This document shows, in pieces, positions 45,535-53,646 of a stretch of 64,000 nt of DNA; position 1 is the first letter of the stretch; each line of letters opens with the position of its first letter. The stretch comes from Microbacterium terrae (lineage in GTDB: Bacteria > Actinomycetota > Actinomycetes > Actinomycetales > Microbacteriaceae): NCBI RefSeq assembly GCF_017831975.1, contig NZ_JAFDSS010000001.1, positions 1,550,001 to 1,614,000 of the forward strand. The letters run 5' to 3'. Under the pieces are notes generated by a model that worked only from the letters and a program-made list of their open reading frames with translations, did not search any database and was not told the DNA's origin. The position numbers were made by a program, and so were the translations under genes.

Positions 45535-46965
45535 TCAGCGCAGGAGCATCGCGCGGCCGGGCTCGCTCAGCACGTCGCCGACGTCGACGAGGAACTTCGA
45601 CCCCTGCTCGCCGTCGACCAGTCGATGATCGAACGACAGCGCGAGCGTCATCACGTCGCGCAGGGCGATCGCGCCGCGATGCTCCCACGGACGGCGGCGG
45701 ACGGCGCCGACCGCGAGGATCCCCGCCTCGCCCGGGTTGAGGATGGGTGTGCCGGCGTCGACGCCGAACACCCCGACGTTCGTGATGGAGAACGTGCCGC
45801 CTGCCATGTCGGCCGGCGACGTCTTGCCCGCGCGGGCCGTCTCGGCAAGTGTCCGGATGCTGTCGGCGAGCTCCACGAGCGTGAGCTCCTGCGCGTCGCG
45901 GATGTTGGGCACCACGAGACCGCGGCCGGTCGCCGCGGCGATCCCGAGGTTGACGTAGTGGTGCTGCACGATCTCGCCCGCCGCCTCGTCCCACGCGGAG
46001 TTGAGCTCCGGATGACGCCCGAGTGCCAGGCACACCGCCTTCGCCGCGACGGCGAGCACGCCGATCCTGTGATCCTGCAACGAGCGGTCGGCCTTGAGCG
46101 ACGCGACCAGCTCCGTCGTGGCGGTGACGTCGACGGTGAGGAACGTCGTGACGTGCGGTGCGGTGAACGCGCTCTGCACCATCGCCGCAGCGGTGTGCTT
46201 GCGCACGCCCCGGATCGGGATGCGCGTCGTGCGCGCGTCGACCTCACGCGGCGGCGCGTCGGGTGCGGCGTCTGCAGCGTCGACGGTGGATGCCGCCGGC
46301 GCGACGGCGCCCGTCGCTCCTACGCGCTCGGCGTAGGCCTCGACGTCGGCCCGCGTGATCAGATCCGTCGGCCCGGTCGGCTCGACCAGCGCGAGGTCGA
46401 CCCCGAGCTGCTTCGCGAGTGCGCGCACGGGCGGGGTCGACCGCGGCCGCTCGACGACCTGCTCCACGTCGCCCAGCTGGATCGCGTCGTGCGGCGCCGC
46501 CTCGAGTACAGCGGTGTCGGTGCGGGCCTGACGCGCACCGACACGGGCGCGGCGCTGCGGACGCGACCCGGCGCGGGGCGAGGCGCCGTACCCGACCAGG
46601 TTCGGCTCGGCTCGGGCGTCTTCGGGCACGGCATCCGTCGCCACCGCGGATGCGATCTCCGCCGCCTCGGCGGTCTCACCCACGGGGGTCTCGGTCGCCG
46701 GCACGTCGTGCGCAGGGGCGTCGGCCCCCGCGACGTCGAACGAGATCAGCACGGAGCCGACCGCGATCACCTCGCCCTCCGCGGCATGCAGCGTCGCCAC
46801 GCGCCCGGCGAACGGCGACGGCAGCTCGACGACGGCCTTGGCGGTCTCCACCTCGGCGATGGTCTGGTTGAGCGACACCTCGTCGCCCTCGGCGACCAGC
46901 CACGTGACGAGCTCCGCCTCGGGGAGCCCCTCGCCGAGGTCGGGCAGCAGGAAGTCCTGCATCAT
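45535..46965 (-). CDS. bkdC: Branched-chain 2-oxoacid dehydrogenase E2 (lipoyl acyltransferase)
   Basis: A 476-residue E2. One lipoyl domain carries the modified Lys43 in VETAKAVVELP, a long Ala/Pro-rich linker follows, a peripheral subunit-binding domain lies near 155-190 (PPVRALAKQLGVDL), and the acyltransferase core ends with the catalytic histidine in SFDHRLVDG. It transfers the branched acyl group to CoA. The ATG at 46965 overlaps the E1beta stop (ATGA). No E3 is encoded here; a shared lipoamide dehydrogenase must be elsewhere. Confidence 0.93.
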   Translation of the reverse strand: MMQDFLLPDLGEGLPEAELVTWLVAEGDEVSLNQTIAEVETAKAVVELPSPFAGRVATLHAAEGEVIAVGSVLISFDVAGADAPAHDVPATETPVGETAEAAEIASAVATDAVPEDARAEPNLVGYGASPRAGSRPQRRARVGARQARTDTAVLEAAPHDAIQLGDVEQVVERPRSTPPVRALAKQLGVDLALVEPTGPTDLITRADVEAYAERVGATGAVAPAASTVDAADAAPDAPPREVDARTTRIPIRGVRKHTAAAMVQSAFTAPHVTTFLTVDVTATTELVASLKADRSLQDHRIGVLAVAAKAVCLALGRHPELNSAWDEAAGEIVQHHYVNLGIAAATGRGLVVPNIRDAQELTLVELADSIRTLAETARAGKTSPADMAGGTFSITNVGVFGVDAGTPILNPGEAGILAVGAVRRRPWEHRGAIALRDVMTLALSFDHRLVDGEQGSKFLVDVGDVLSEPGRAMLLR

Positions 46966-47975
46966 CGCTCGCTCACCCCCGTGAGGCTGTTCGGACGGTC
47001 GAGCACGCGGTCGACCGCGTCGAGGATGCGGTCGAGGTCGGGCACGTGGTGCTTCTCCAGCTTCGCCGGCGGATACGGGATGTCGTGCCCGGTGACGCGC
47101 TCGGGCGGCGCCTCGAGATGGTGGAAGCAGCGCTCGGTGACGCTCGCGACGAGCTCGGCTCCGACCCCCGCCTCGCGGGCCGCCTCGTGCGTGACGACCA
47201 CGCGGCCGGTCTTGCGCACCGAGGCGGTGACGGTGCGGTAGTCCACCGGCGAGATCGAGCGGAGGTCGATGACCTCGATCGAGATGCCGTCGTCCTCGGC
47301 TGCCGTCGCCGCATCGAGGGCGGTCGCGACCTGGGCTCCATACGTGAGCAGCGTCACGTCGCTCCCCTCGCGGGCCACCCGGGCGAGGCCCATGGGCGGC
47401 GCATCCGCGATGTCGACTCCGAGGTCGACCTCGCCCTTGGCGTGATACAGGCGCTTGGGCTCGAAGTACACGACCGGGTCGTCGGAGGCGATCGCCTGCC
47501 GGAGCATGACGTAGGCATCCTGCGGGTTCGACACCGCGACCACGCGCAGACCCGAGGTGTGCACGAAGTACGCCTCGGGCGACTCGGAGTGGTGCTCGGC
47601 TGCGCCGACGCCGCCCGCCCACGGGATGCGGATCGTCAGCGGCATCTTCACGTTGCCGCGCGTGCGGTAGTGCAGCTTCGCCACCTGGCACACGATCTGG
47701 TCGAAGGCCGGATAGACGAAGCCGTCGAACTGGATCTCCACGACGGGGCGGTACCCGCGGAAGGCGAGTCCCACCGCGGTGCCCATGATCCCCGACTCGG
47801 CGAGCGGGGTGTCGATCACGCGCTGTGCGCCGAACTCGGACTGGAGTCCGTCGGTGATGCGGAACACGCCGCCGAGCTTGCCGATGTCCTCGCCCATGAG
47901 GAGCACCTTCGGATCGTCGGCCATCGCGCGGCGCAGCGCCTCGTTGATCGACTTCGCCATCGTCAGCTGAGCCAT
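46962..47975 (-). CDS. bkdB: Branched-chain 2-oxoacid dehydrogenase E1 beta
   Basis: A 337-residue transketolase-like E1 beta chain: MGEDIGKLGGVFRITDGL, DTPLAESGIMGTAVGLA, EIQFDGFVYPAFDQI and the C-terminal VVVTHEAAREAGVGAEL are family blocks. With E1 alpha it forms the thiamine-diphosphate heterotetramer that decarboxylates 2-oxoisocaproate, 2-oxoisovalerate and 2-oxo-3-methylvalerate. The longer frame upstream overlaps E1 alpha; the ATG at 47975 overlaps its stop as TGATG. Confidence 0.94.
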   Translation of the reverse strand: MAQLTMAKSINEALRRAMADDPKVLLMGEDIGKLGGVFRITDGLQSEFGAQRVIDTPLAESGIMGTAVGLAFRGYRPVVEIQFDGFVYPAFDQIVCQVAKLHYRTRGNVKMPLTIRIPWAGGVGAAEHHSESPEAYFVHTSGLRVVAVSNPQDAYVMLRQAIASDDPVVYFEPKRLYHAKGEVDLGVDIADAPPMGLARVAREGSDVTLLTYGAQVATALDAATAAEDDGISIEVIDLRSISPVDYRTVTASVRKTGRVVVTHEAAREAGVGAELVASVTERCFHHLEAPPERVTGHDIPYPPAKLEKHHVPDLDRILDAVDRVLDRPNSLTGVSER

Positions 47976-49093
47976 CAGCGCACCTCCTCGGCGAGTGCGT
48001 CGAGGTACGCCTGGAACCGGCTGCGCTCCTCGTCGAGACCGGTGTGAGCCTCGGCGTACACGTCGTCGAACACGGTGATCGGCGCGCGGGTCGTCGCACC
48101 GAGCGCTGCCGCGCGCACCTCTCCGGCGAGGCGATCGGCATCGGCTGCGACCTCGGCGGCGAACGAGTCGTCGAAGGCGCCCTGGGCGCGCAGGAAGGCC
48201 TCCACGCGTGCGATCGGGTCGCGGCGACGCCAGGCCTCGACCTCGTCGCGGTCGCGGTAGCGCGTCGGGTCGTCCGACGTCGTGTGGGGTCCGATGCGAT
48301 AGGTGACCGCCTCGATGAAGACCGGTCCGCCGCCGCGGCGGGCGTGGTCGGTCGCCCACCGCATCGCGGCGAGGCAGGCGAGCACGTCGTTGCCGTCGAC
48401 CCGCATGCTCGGGATGCCGAAGCCCGGCGCGCGCCCGGCGATCGGGAACTTCGCCTGCACGGCGACCGGCTCCGAGATCGCCCACTGGTTGTTGCTGCAG
48501 ACGAACACCACCGGGGAGCGGAACGACGAGGCGAAGACCATGGCCTCGTTCACGTCGCCCTGGCTCGATGCTCCGTCGCCGAAGTAGGCGACCGACACCT
48601 GGTCGGTCTCGTCGCGCTGGATACCCATGGCGTAGCCGACAGCGTGCAGCGCCTGCGCGCCGATGATGATCTGCTGCGTCGCGGTGTTCAGCTCGTACGG
48701 GTCATAGGTCGAGTGCTCCTCGCCGCGCCACGCGAGCACGAAGTCGGACGGCCGGGCGCCGCGCGCGTAGACCACGCCGGTCTCGCGGTAGCTGGGGAAC
48801 ACGAAATCGTCGCCGCGCAGCGCCCGCGCCGTGCCGATCTGCGTCGCCTCCTGGCCCTCGCAGGGCGGCCACAGGGCGAGCTGCCCCTGTCGCTGGAGGG
48901 CGACGCCCTCCTTGTCGATGCGGCGCACCAGCACCATGTCGAGGTACAGCTCGCGCAGCACCGCGGCATCGACATCCCGCACGTAGCGGTCGAGCTCGGC
49001 ATCGGCGATACGCTCGCCTTCGGGGGTCAGCAGGCGTGCGACATCATCGATATCGGTGGCGACGTCGGCCGTGGGGGTCAGGGTGTGCGTCAT
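47975..49093 (-). CDS. bkdA: Branched-chain 2-oxoacid dehydrogenase E1 alpha
   Basis: A 372-residue E1 alpha subunit with the thiamine-diphosphate motif GDGASSQGDVNEAMVFAS-SFRSPVVFVCSNNQWAIS (GDG to NN) and the phosphorylation-loop-like TYRIGPHTTSDDPTRYR. I choose the ATG at 49093 because GAGGAGG lies seven bases upstream; ATG 49099 is too close to it. It is the first gene of E1alpha-E1beta-E2, divergent from an Lrp/AsnC regulator and downstream (same strand) of nothing else, so the operon is probably under that regulator. Confidence 0.94.
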   Translation of the reverse strand: MTHTLTPTADVATDIDDVARLLTPEGERIADAELDRYVRDVDAAVLRELYLDMVLVRRIDKEGVALQRQGQLALWPPCEGQEATQIGTARALRGDDFVFPSYRETGVVYARGARPSDFVLAWRGEEHSTYDPYELNTATQQIIIGAQALHAVGYAMGIQRDETDQVSVAYFGDGASSQGDVNEAMVFASSFRSPVVFVCSNNQWAISEPVAVQAKFPIAGRAPGFGIPSMRVDGNDVLACLAAMRWATDHARRGGGPVFIEAVTYRIGPHTTSDDPTRYRDRDEVEAWRRRDPIARVEAFLRAQGAFDDSFAAEVAADADRLAGEVRAAALGATTRAPITVFDDVYAEAHTGLDEERSRFQAYLDALAEEVR

Positions 49094-49195
49094 CGTCATC
49101 CCTCCTCGGTGCGGATCACCCTCGTGAGGCATCCGCGCGTGGAACTCCCGGCGTCGTCGCCGGATATGGCCGACACTACGTCCGAGTCGCACCTC

Positions 49196-49222
49196 GCTCA
49201 AGCATTCAGCGTTCGCTTGAGC
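49196..49222. promoter_or_regulatory. Inverted repeat between bkdA and Lrp gene
   Basis: GCTCAAGC (49196-49203) and GCTTGAGC (49215-49222) form a perfect 8-bp inverted repeat 11 bases apart, in the middle of the divergent promoter region; TAACGTTA (49255-49262) nearer the Lrp start is a second palindrome. The first is a candidate Lrp/AsnC operator serving both genes. Confidence 0.55.
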
Positions 49223-49268
49223 ATGTTGCCAAATTCGACCACCCAAACCCGTGCTAACGTTACGCACT

Positions 49269-49742
49269 ATGAGTTCACTCGATCACGTCGACCTGGAGCT
49301 TCTCACGGCACTGTCCGCAGACCCCCGCGCGACGGTCGTGGCACTGGCGGAGCGCCTCGGACTCTCGCGCAACACCGTCCAGGCCCGCATGGCCCGCCTG
49401 GAGCGATCGGGTGTCTTCCTCTCGTACGAGCGATCGCTCTCGTCGTCGGCACTCGGCTACCCGATCGAAGCATTCATCAGCGTGATCGTGCGCCAGGCGG
49501 ATCTGCCGCGCATCGCGGTCGACCTCTCCCGCGTGCCCGAGGTCGTCCAGGCCCACGGACTGTCGGGTCAGGTCGATCTGCTGGTGCGCGTAGCGTGCCG
49601 CGACACGCAGCACCTGTTCGACACGGATGCCCGCATCCTCGCGATCGAGGGCGTCGAGCGCACCGAGACGTCGCTCGTGATGGGCGAGGTCATCCCCCAT
49701 CGCGTGACTCCGCTCATGGAGCTGGCGCGACAGGAGCCGTAG
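49269..49742 (+). CDS. Lrp/AsnC family regulator of bkd
   Basis: A 157-residue Lrp/AsnC protein with an N-terminal winged helix (LLTALSADPRATVVALAERLGLSRNTVQARMARLE) and a C-terminal RAM ligand domain. In Pseudomonas the bkd operon is controlled by the Lrp-type activator BkdR, and the divergent arrangement here is the same, so an activator responding to leucine, isoleucine or valine is likely. The ATG at 49269 is used; an upstream ATG-equivalent at 49251 would add six residues. The 3' end overlaps the converging EamA gene by 29 bases. Confidence 0.9.
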   Translation: MSSLDHVDLELLTALSADPRATVVALAERLGLSRNTVQARMARLERSGVFLSYERSLSSSALGYPIEAFISVIVRQADLPRIAVDLSRVPEVVQAHGLSGQVDLLVRVACRDTQHLFDTDARILAIEGVERTETSLVMGEVIPHRVTPLMELARQEP

Positions 49743-50757
49743 GCGTCGCACTCGTCGGCGTCGCACTCATCGGCGCACGAAGCGCCCGGCGCGCGAGGCG
49801 CTCCGGAGCGTTGCGCACGTCGTCCACCTTGATGAGCACCACGCCAGCGAGGATGAGCGCGCCGCCCACGAACTGGATCGGAGCCGGAGTCTCGCCGAGG
49901 AAGATCCACGCGAACCCGAGGGCGAACAGCACCTCCGACAGCCCGACGAACGAGGCCACCCGCGAGCCGACGCGGGGCACGGCCATCACCCCGAGCGCGT
50001 AGCCCAGGGTGGTGCCCACCGCCGCCACCCAGAGCAGCGGCATCCACCACGGCACCGTCACGCCCGCGAGCACCACTTCCACCGCGGGTGCGGCGAACGG
50101 CATGATCCCGGTGAGGCAGAGCCCGCCCATCACGACGGCGCCGATCAGCAGACCGCCAGAGGCCAGCGCAAGCGAGGGCAGGTCGTCGCCGGTGCGCTCG
50201 GCGAGCACGAAGTACGCGCAGACGCAGACGGCGGCGGCGAGGCCGAGCAGAGTGCCGAGCAGGTCGAAGGATGCGCCGGCGATGTCGACCACGAGCACGA
50301 GCCCGCCGATCGCCACGACCGAGCCCCACAGCACGAGTGCCGAGGGGCGGCGGCGCGTACGCGCCCAGACGAACACGACGAGCATCACCGGCGCAAGGTA
50401 CTGGATGAGCAGCGCGACGGCCACCGGCATCCGCTGCATCGCCGAGAAGAAGAAGAGCTGGCAGCCGAGCACGGGCATGAGGCCGAATCCGGCGAACATG
50501 CGCCAATGCCGGCGCAGCAGCCCGGGGTTCGCGCGCAGCGCGCGAACGAGGGCCGGCGAGAGCACCAGTCCGGCGATGCCCATGCGCACGAGGAGTGCGG
50601 CGCCGAGCGACCAGCCCGCCTCGAGGAGGGGCTTCACGAACGGTCCGCTCGACGAGAACGCGAACGCCGATGCGACGGCCAGCACGAGGCCGCTCGTCTG
50701 CAGACGCGCCGGAGCGGGGCCGAGGATCACCGGGATCGGGGCGGTGGGAGCGGTCAT
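49714..50757 (-). CDS. EamA/RhaT family (DMT) transporter
   Basis: A 347-residue membrane protein with ten hydrophobic helices in two EamA repeats (about 20-155 and 170-310). Members export amino acids, amines or metabolites. The C-terminal tail repeats SATPT, from a short direct repeat near 49745-49770 in the DNA, and its coding end overlaps the Lrp gene on the opposite strand. The gene is divergent from the CGNR regulator. Confidence 0.88.
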   Translation of the reverse strand: MTAPTAPIPVILGPAPARLQTSGLVLAVASAFAFSSSGPFVKPLLEAGWSLGAALLVRMGIAGLVLSPALVRALRANPGLLRRHWRMFAGFGLMPVLGCQLFFFSAMQRMPVAVALLIQYLAPVMLVVFVWARTRRRPSALVLWGSVVAIGGLVLVVDIAGASFDLLGTLLGLAAAVCVCAYFVLAERTGDDLPSLALASGGLLIGAVVMGGLCLTGIMPFAAPAVEVVLAGVTVPWWMPLLWVAAVGTTLGYALGVMAVPRVGSRVASFVGLSEVLFALGFAWIFLGETPAPIQFVGGALILAGVVLIKVDDVRNAPERLARRALRAPMSATPTSATPTAPVAPAP

Positions 50758-50768
50758 GGCGGCATCCG

Positions 50769-50805
50769 ACTGTCATGAGTGAAGAGTGCGTACACTGGTG
50801 ACAGT
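50769..50805. promoter_or_regulatory. Inverted repeat upstream of CGNR regulator
   Basis: ACTGTCA (50769-50775) and TGACAGT (50799-50805) form a perfect 7-bp inverted repeat 23 bases apart that encloses a TACACT -10-like sequence, 26 bases before the CGNR start. A candidate operator for the CGNR protein itself or for the divergent EamA gene; the match could be chance. Confidence 0.35.
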
Positions 50806-50830
50806 ACCGCCCGCCATGTCAGGAGTCAAC

Positions 50831-51385
50831 GTGGTTTTCATCCATGACACGAAACGCACGCTGATGATGGTCGTCGACCTCGTCAACACCCTGCCCGGGT
50901 TCGATGGCACCGACACGCTCGAGACGGTCTCCGACCTCGACGCCTTCCTCGTCCAGAACCCCTACTCCGGCCCGGTGCGCACGGATGCCGCCGCGCTCGC
51001 CGCCGTGCGCGAGGTGCGCGGGCGACTGGCCGCGCTCTGGCGCGTCGACCGCGCGGGGGCGGTGCCCCTCGTCAACTCGATGCTCGCCGACGGCGAGGCA
51101 CTCCCCCGTCTCGTCATCCACGACGAGTACGACTGGCACATCCACGCGACCTCCGACGAGTCGCCGCTCGCGACGCGCATGCTCGTCGAAGCTGCCATGG
51201 CGTTCGTCGACGTGATCCGAGCAGACGAGTACGACCGGGTGCGGCTGTGCGCGGCAGACGACTGCGAAGGCGCCTACATCGACTACTCGAAGAACGGGTC
51301 GAAGCGCTACTGCGACAGCGGCAACTGCGGCAACCGCATGAACGTCAACGCGTACCGGGCGCGGAAGGCACGAGAAAGCGCCTGA
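50831..51385 (+). CDS. CGNR zinc finger / ABATE domain regulator
   Basis: A 184-residue protein with an N-terminal ABATE domain and a C-terminal CGNR zinc finger: four cysteines in CAADDC and YCDSGNCGNR, followed by a basic NAYRARKARE end. Such proteins are thought to be single-component transcription regulators that bind DNA through the CGNR motif. GTG at 50831 has AGGAG five bases upstream; a longer start at 50786 has none. Its last 41 bases overlap the converging alpha/beta hydrolase gene. Confidence 0.85.
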   Translation: MVFIHDTKRTLMMVVDLVNTLPGFDGTDTLETVSDLDAFLVQNPYSGPVRTDAAALAAVREVRGRLAALWRVDRAGAVPLVNSMLADGEALPRLVIHDEYDWHIHATSDESPLATRMLVEAAMAFVDVIRADEYDRVRLCAADDCEGAYIDYSKNGSKRYCDSGNCGNRMNVNAYRARKARESA

Positions 51386-52247
51386 TCGCCTCGGCGGCCG
51401 GAGCCGGCGTCTCGTAATGGATGAGATGGCCGACATCGGGGATCTCGACGAGCTCGACATCGGCGAACAGCGTCGCGAGGTGCCGCTCCGCTTCGATCGG
51501 CGTGATGTCGTCGCGCACCGCCGCGACCAGCAGCACCGGCTGCGGAATGCGCGGCGCGAACGCGCGCACGTCGTTCGAGACCGATGCGAGGAACGCGTCG
51601 TGCAGCACGTCGCGGTCGGCGAAGCGCGAGAAGTACGTGTCGTGCTGATCGTGCACGAAGCGCCGCAGTTCGGCATCCTTCGTCTTCGCCATCGACACGC
51701 TCATCACCCGCACGATGAGCCCGTTGCGCAGCAGCGCGTCGCCGATCTTCGCGGGAAGCCGCGCGCCTGCCCAGTAGTAGAAGACCGCGAGACGGGTGAG
51801 GATGCCGCGCGGCCCCTCGAGCGCCGGCGCGCCGATCGGGTTCACGAGCACGACGCGGGGCGTCTCGAGTCCGCCCGCCACCGCGGCGGAGACCACGATC
51901 GAACCGAACGAGTGCCCGAGGATCACCGCACCCGGCGCGACCGCCTCGGCGAAGTGCGTGAGCCATGCGGCATAGGCGTCGAGGTCGTGCCGGCGACCGG
52001 GCAGGGGCGCGGTCTCGCCGAACCCCGGAAGGTCGGGCGAGATCACCCGCACACCCGGGAGGTGGGCGACGACGGGCTCGAGGCCGTGATGGTCGCCGCG
52101 GAATCCGTGCACGGCGATCACGGTGGGGGCATGGGCGTCGTCAGGGCCGTACACCCAGTACGCCGTCTCGCCGCCGAGCACCGCGGCGACACGGCGCTCG
52201 ACCGGAATCGCGTCCAGGAGCGCTGCGTACGGGTTGGCCACGGTCAC
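51345..52247 (-). CDS. Alpha/beta hydrolase
   Basis: A 300-residue hydrolase with the oxyanion HGFRGDHHG, nucleophile elbow GHSFGS (Ser113), acid residue in the VRDDITP segment and the terminal histidine in VGHLIHYE. It resembles 2-hydroxymuconic semialdehyde hydrolases and lipase-like esterases, but no substrate is supported. GTG at 52247 lacks a clear ribosome site. It is divergent from the exonuclease gene across a 28-base tandem repeat. Confidence 0.88.
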   Translation of the reverse strand: MTVANPYAALLDAIPVERRVAAVLGGETAYWVYGPDDAHAPTVIAVHGFRGDHHGLEPVVAHLPGVRVISPDLPGFGETAPLPGRRHDLDAYAAWLTHFAEAVAPGAVILGHSFGSIVVSAAVAGGLETPRVVLVNPIGAPALEGPRGILTRLAVFYYWAGARLPAKIGDALLRNGLIVRVMSVSMAKTKDAELRRFVHDQHDTYFSRFADRDVLHDAFLASVSNDVRAFAPRIPQPVLLVAAVRDDITPIEAERHLATLFADVELVEIPDVGHLIHYETPAPAAEAIRRFLVPSAPGTR

Positions 52248-52284
52248 TCGTCGAGTCTAACGACCGGCGTCGGAAGCCACGGCC

Positions 52285-52340
52285 GCCGGCGGCGCAGCAC
52301 GGCGGCTGCGCGGCCGGCGGCGCAGCACGGCGGCTGCGCG
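52285..52340. repeat. Perfect 28-base tandem duplication with hairpins
   Basis: Two identical 28-base units (52285-52312, 52313-52340) lie in the divergent gap between the alpha/beta hydrolase and the exonuclease. Each unit has an internal inverted repeat, GCGCAGC and GCTGCGC around ACGGCG, so two identical hairpins could form. Confidence 0.9.
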
Positions 52341-52391
52341 ATGCGGAGCGCCTCCCCGGCGATGTCGGAGGCGACGCATACCGTGGAAGAC

Positions 52392-53123
52392 ATGGACCGC
52401 TGGCGCCCCGAGCCGCTCGCGATGTTCGAGCGCCCCGAGTGGCTGCAGGTGGTGGGGGTCTTCGACCTCGAGACCACCGGCGTCGATGTCGGTCATGACC
52501 GCATCGTCAGCGCGCACGTCGGGCTGCTCGACGCACAGGGCGGTGTGCTGAACGCCCGCGACTGGCTGGCCGACCCCGGCATCGACATCCCCGAGGGCGC
52601 CACTGCGGTGCACGGCATCACCACGGAGCGGGCGCGCGCCGAGGGCCGTCCGGCAGCCGACGTCGTCGCCGAGGTCGTCGCGGCGCTGCGCGGGCTCCTC
52701 GACGCCGGGCTCCCGATCGTCGCCTACAACGCTCCGTATGACTTCTCGCTGCTGAAGTACGAGGCGCTGCGCCACGGGATCGATCCCATCGTCGACCCGT
52801 CGCCGGTGATCGATCCGCTCGTCGTCGACAAGGCGTACGACCGCTGGCGCCGGGGCAAGCGCACACTGTCGGTCGTCGCCGAGCACTACGCCGTGCGCCT
52901 CGACGGCGCGCACGACGCCTCGGCCGACGCGGTCGCTGCCGGGCGGGTCGCGCAGGCGCTCGCCGAGCGGTACGCGGCCTGGCTCCCCGACTCGGTCGCC
53001 GAGCTGCACACCCGTCAGATCGGGTGGGCACGAGCCCAGGCCGAGAGCCTGACCGAGTACTTCGTGAAGATCGGCCGCATCGATCCCGAGGAACGCCTCG
53101 ACGGTCGCTGGCCGATCCGCTGA
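52392..53123 (+). CDS. DEDDh 3'-5' exonuclease (DnaQ-like)
   Basis: A 243-residue exonuclease of the DnaQ/epsilon fold. The first metal ligands are Asp25 and Glu27 in VFDLETTG, the second acidic motif is YNAPYDF, and the third is H-D-A-S-A-D (DEDDh). It would degrade single-stranded DNA or RNA 3' to 5' in repair or turnover; it is not fused to a polymerase. ATG at 52392 follows GGAAGA. The longer upstream frame is antisense to the hydrolase. Downstream, a 7-bp inverted repeat (53138-53166) may end the transcript. Confidence 0.9.
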   Translation: MDRWRPEPLAMFERPEWLQVVGVFDLETTGVDVGHDRIVSAHVGLLDAQGGVLNARDWLADPGIDIPEGATAVHGITTERARAEGRPAADVVAEVVAALRGLLDAGLPIVAYNAPYDFSLLKYEALRHGIDPIVDPSPVIDPLVVDKAYDRWRRGKRTLSVVAEHYAVRLDGAHDASADAVAAGRVAQALAERYAAWLPDSVAELHTRQIGWARAQAESLTEYFVKIGRIDPEERLDGRWPIR

Positions 53124-53227
53124 CGCCGGCCGCGGGGTCGGCACGGCCGCCCGGGTCCTGCCGACTCCCCGTTCGTCGGTGAGCTCACCGGAAAGCGGTG
53201 GCCACAGCGGCATCCGCTCCCCCGGAA

Positions 53228-53256
53228 ACGCGAAGAGCCCCGCCGAAGCGGGGCTC
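53228..53256 (-). terminator. Terminator of rpmE2
   Basis: A perfect 9-bp stem GAGCCCCGC/GCGGGGCTC with a TTCG tetraloop on the minus strand lies 17 bases after the bL31 stop, with a TTTCC stretch beyond it. Confidence 0.8.
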
Positions 53257-53272
53257 CTGCAGGCTCTCGGAC

Positions 53273-53524
53273 TTACTTGGAGCCGAAGTTCTTGAAGCGC
53301 TGGTTGAACTTCTCGACGCGACCGGCCGAGTCCATGATGCGCTGCTTGCCCGTGTAGAACGGGTGCGAGGCCGAGGAGATCTCGACGTCGATGACGGGGT
53401 ACTCGACGCCGTCGAGCTCGATCGTCTTGTCGCTGGTCACCGTCGAACGGGTGAGGAACGTGTCGCCCGAGCCGAGGTCGCGGAACACGACTGCCTGGTA
53501 TTCGGGGTGGATGTCAGTCTTCAT
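53273..53524 (-). CDS. rpmE2: 50S ribosomal protein bL31 type B
   Basis: An 83-residue bL31 of the zinc-free (type B) form: [16 protein letters not shown] at the start, [13 protein letters not shown] in the middle and no CxxC pair. Type B versions replace the zinc-binding L31 when zinc is short in many bacteria and are Zur-repressed there; no Zur box is evident here. AAAGGA six bases before the ATG at 53524 decides the start; the longer frame lies in the leader. Two hairpins in the 5' leader suggest RNA-level control. Confidence 0.95.
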   Translation of the reverse strand: MKTDIHPEYQAVVFRDLGSGDTFLTRSTVTSDKTIELDGVEYPVIDVEISSASHPFYTGKQRIMDSAGRVEKFNQRFKNFGSK

Positions 53525-53544
53525 GGGAGTCCTTTGAATGAGGT

Positions 53545-53592
53545 GCCCTGGATTTTGCCAGGGCGGACAAAGTCTGTGGTGCGAGCGCACCA
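53545..53592 (-). promoter_or_regulatory. Two-hairpin 5' leader of rpmE2 (possible L31 leader)
   Basis: Ahead of the ribosome site, the message can form TGGTGCG/CGCACCA (53577-53592, two-base loop) and GCCCTGG/CCAGGGC (53545-53564, six-base loop), both perfect 7-bp stems; the second ends 20 bases before the start codon. Autoregulatory L31 leaders are described in Actinobacteria, and this may be one. The tight loop of the first also fits a protein-binding DNA palindrome. Confidence 0.55.
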
Positions 53593-53646
53593 AGGGTCGA
53601 GTCTACCAGCCCTGGCGCGTTCTCGCGGAATCGGGCGACGCGACGG

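Noticed and set aside
52248..52391. Tandem repeat as a small CRISPR-like array
   Set aside because: The two 28-base units abut with no spacer, there are only two, and no cas genes are present.
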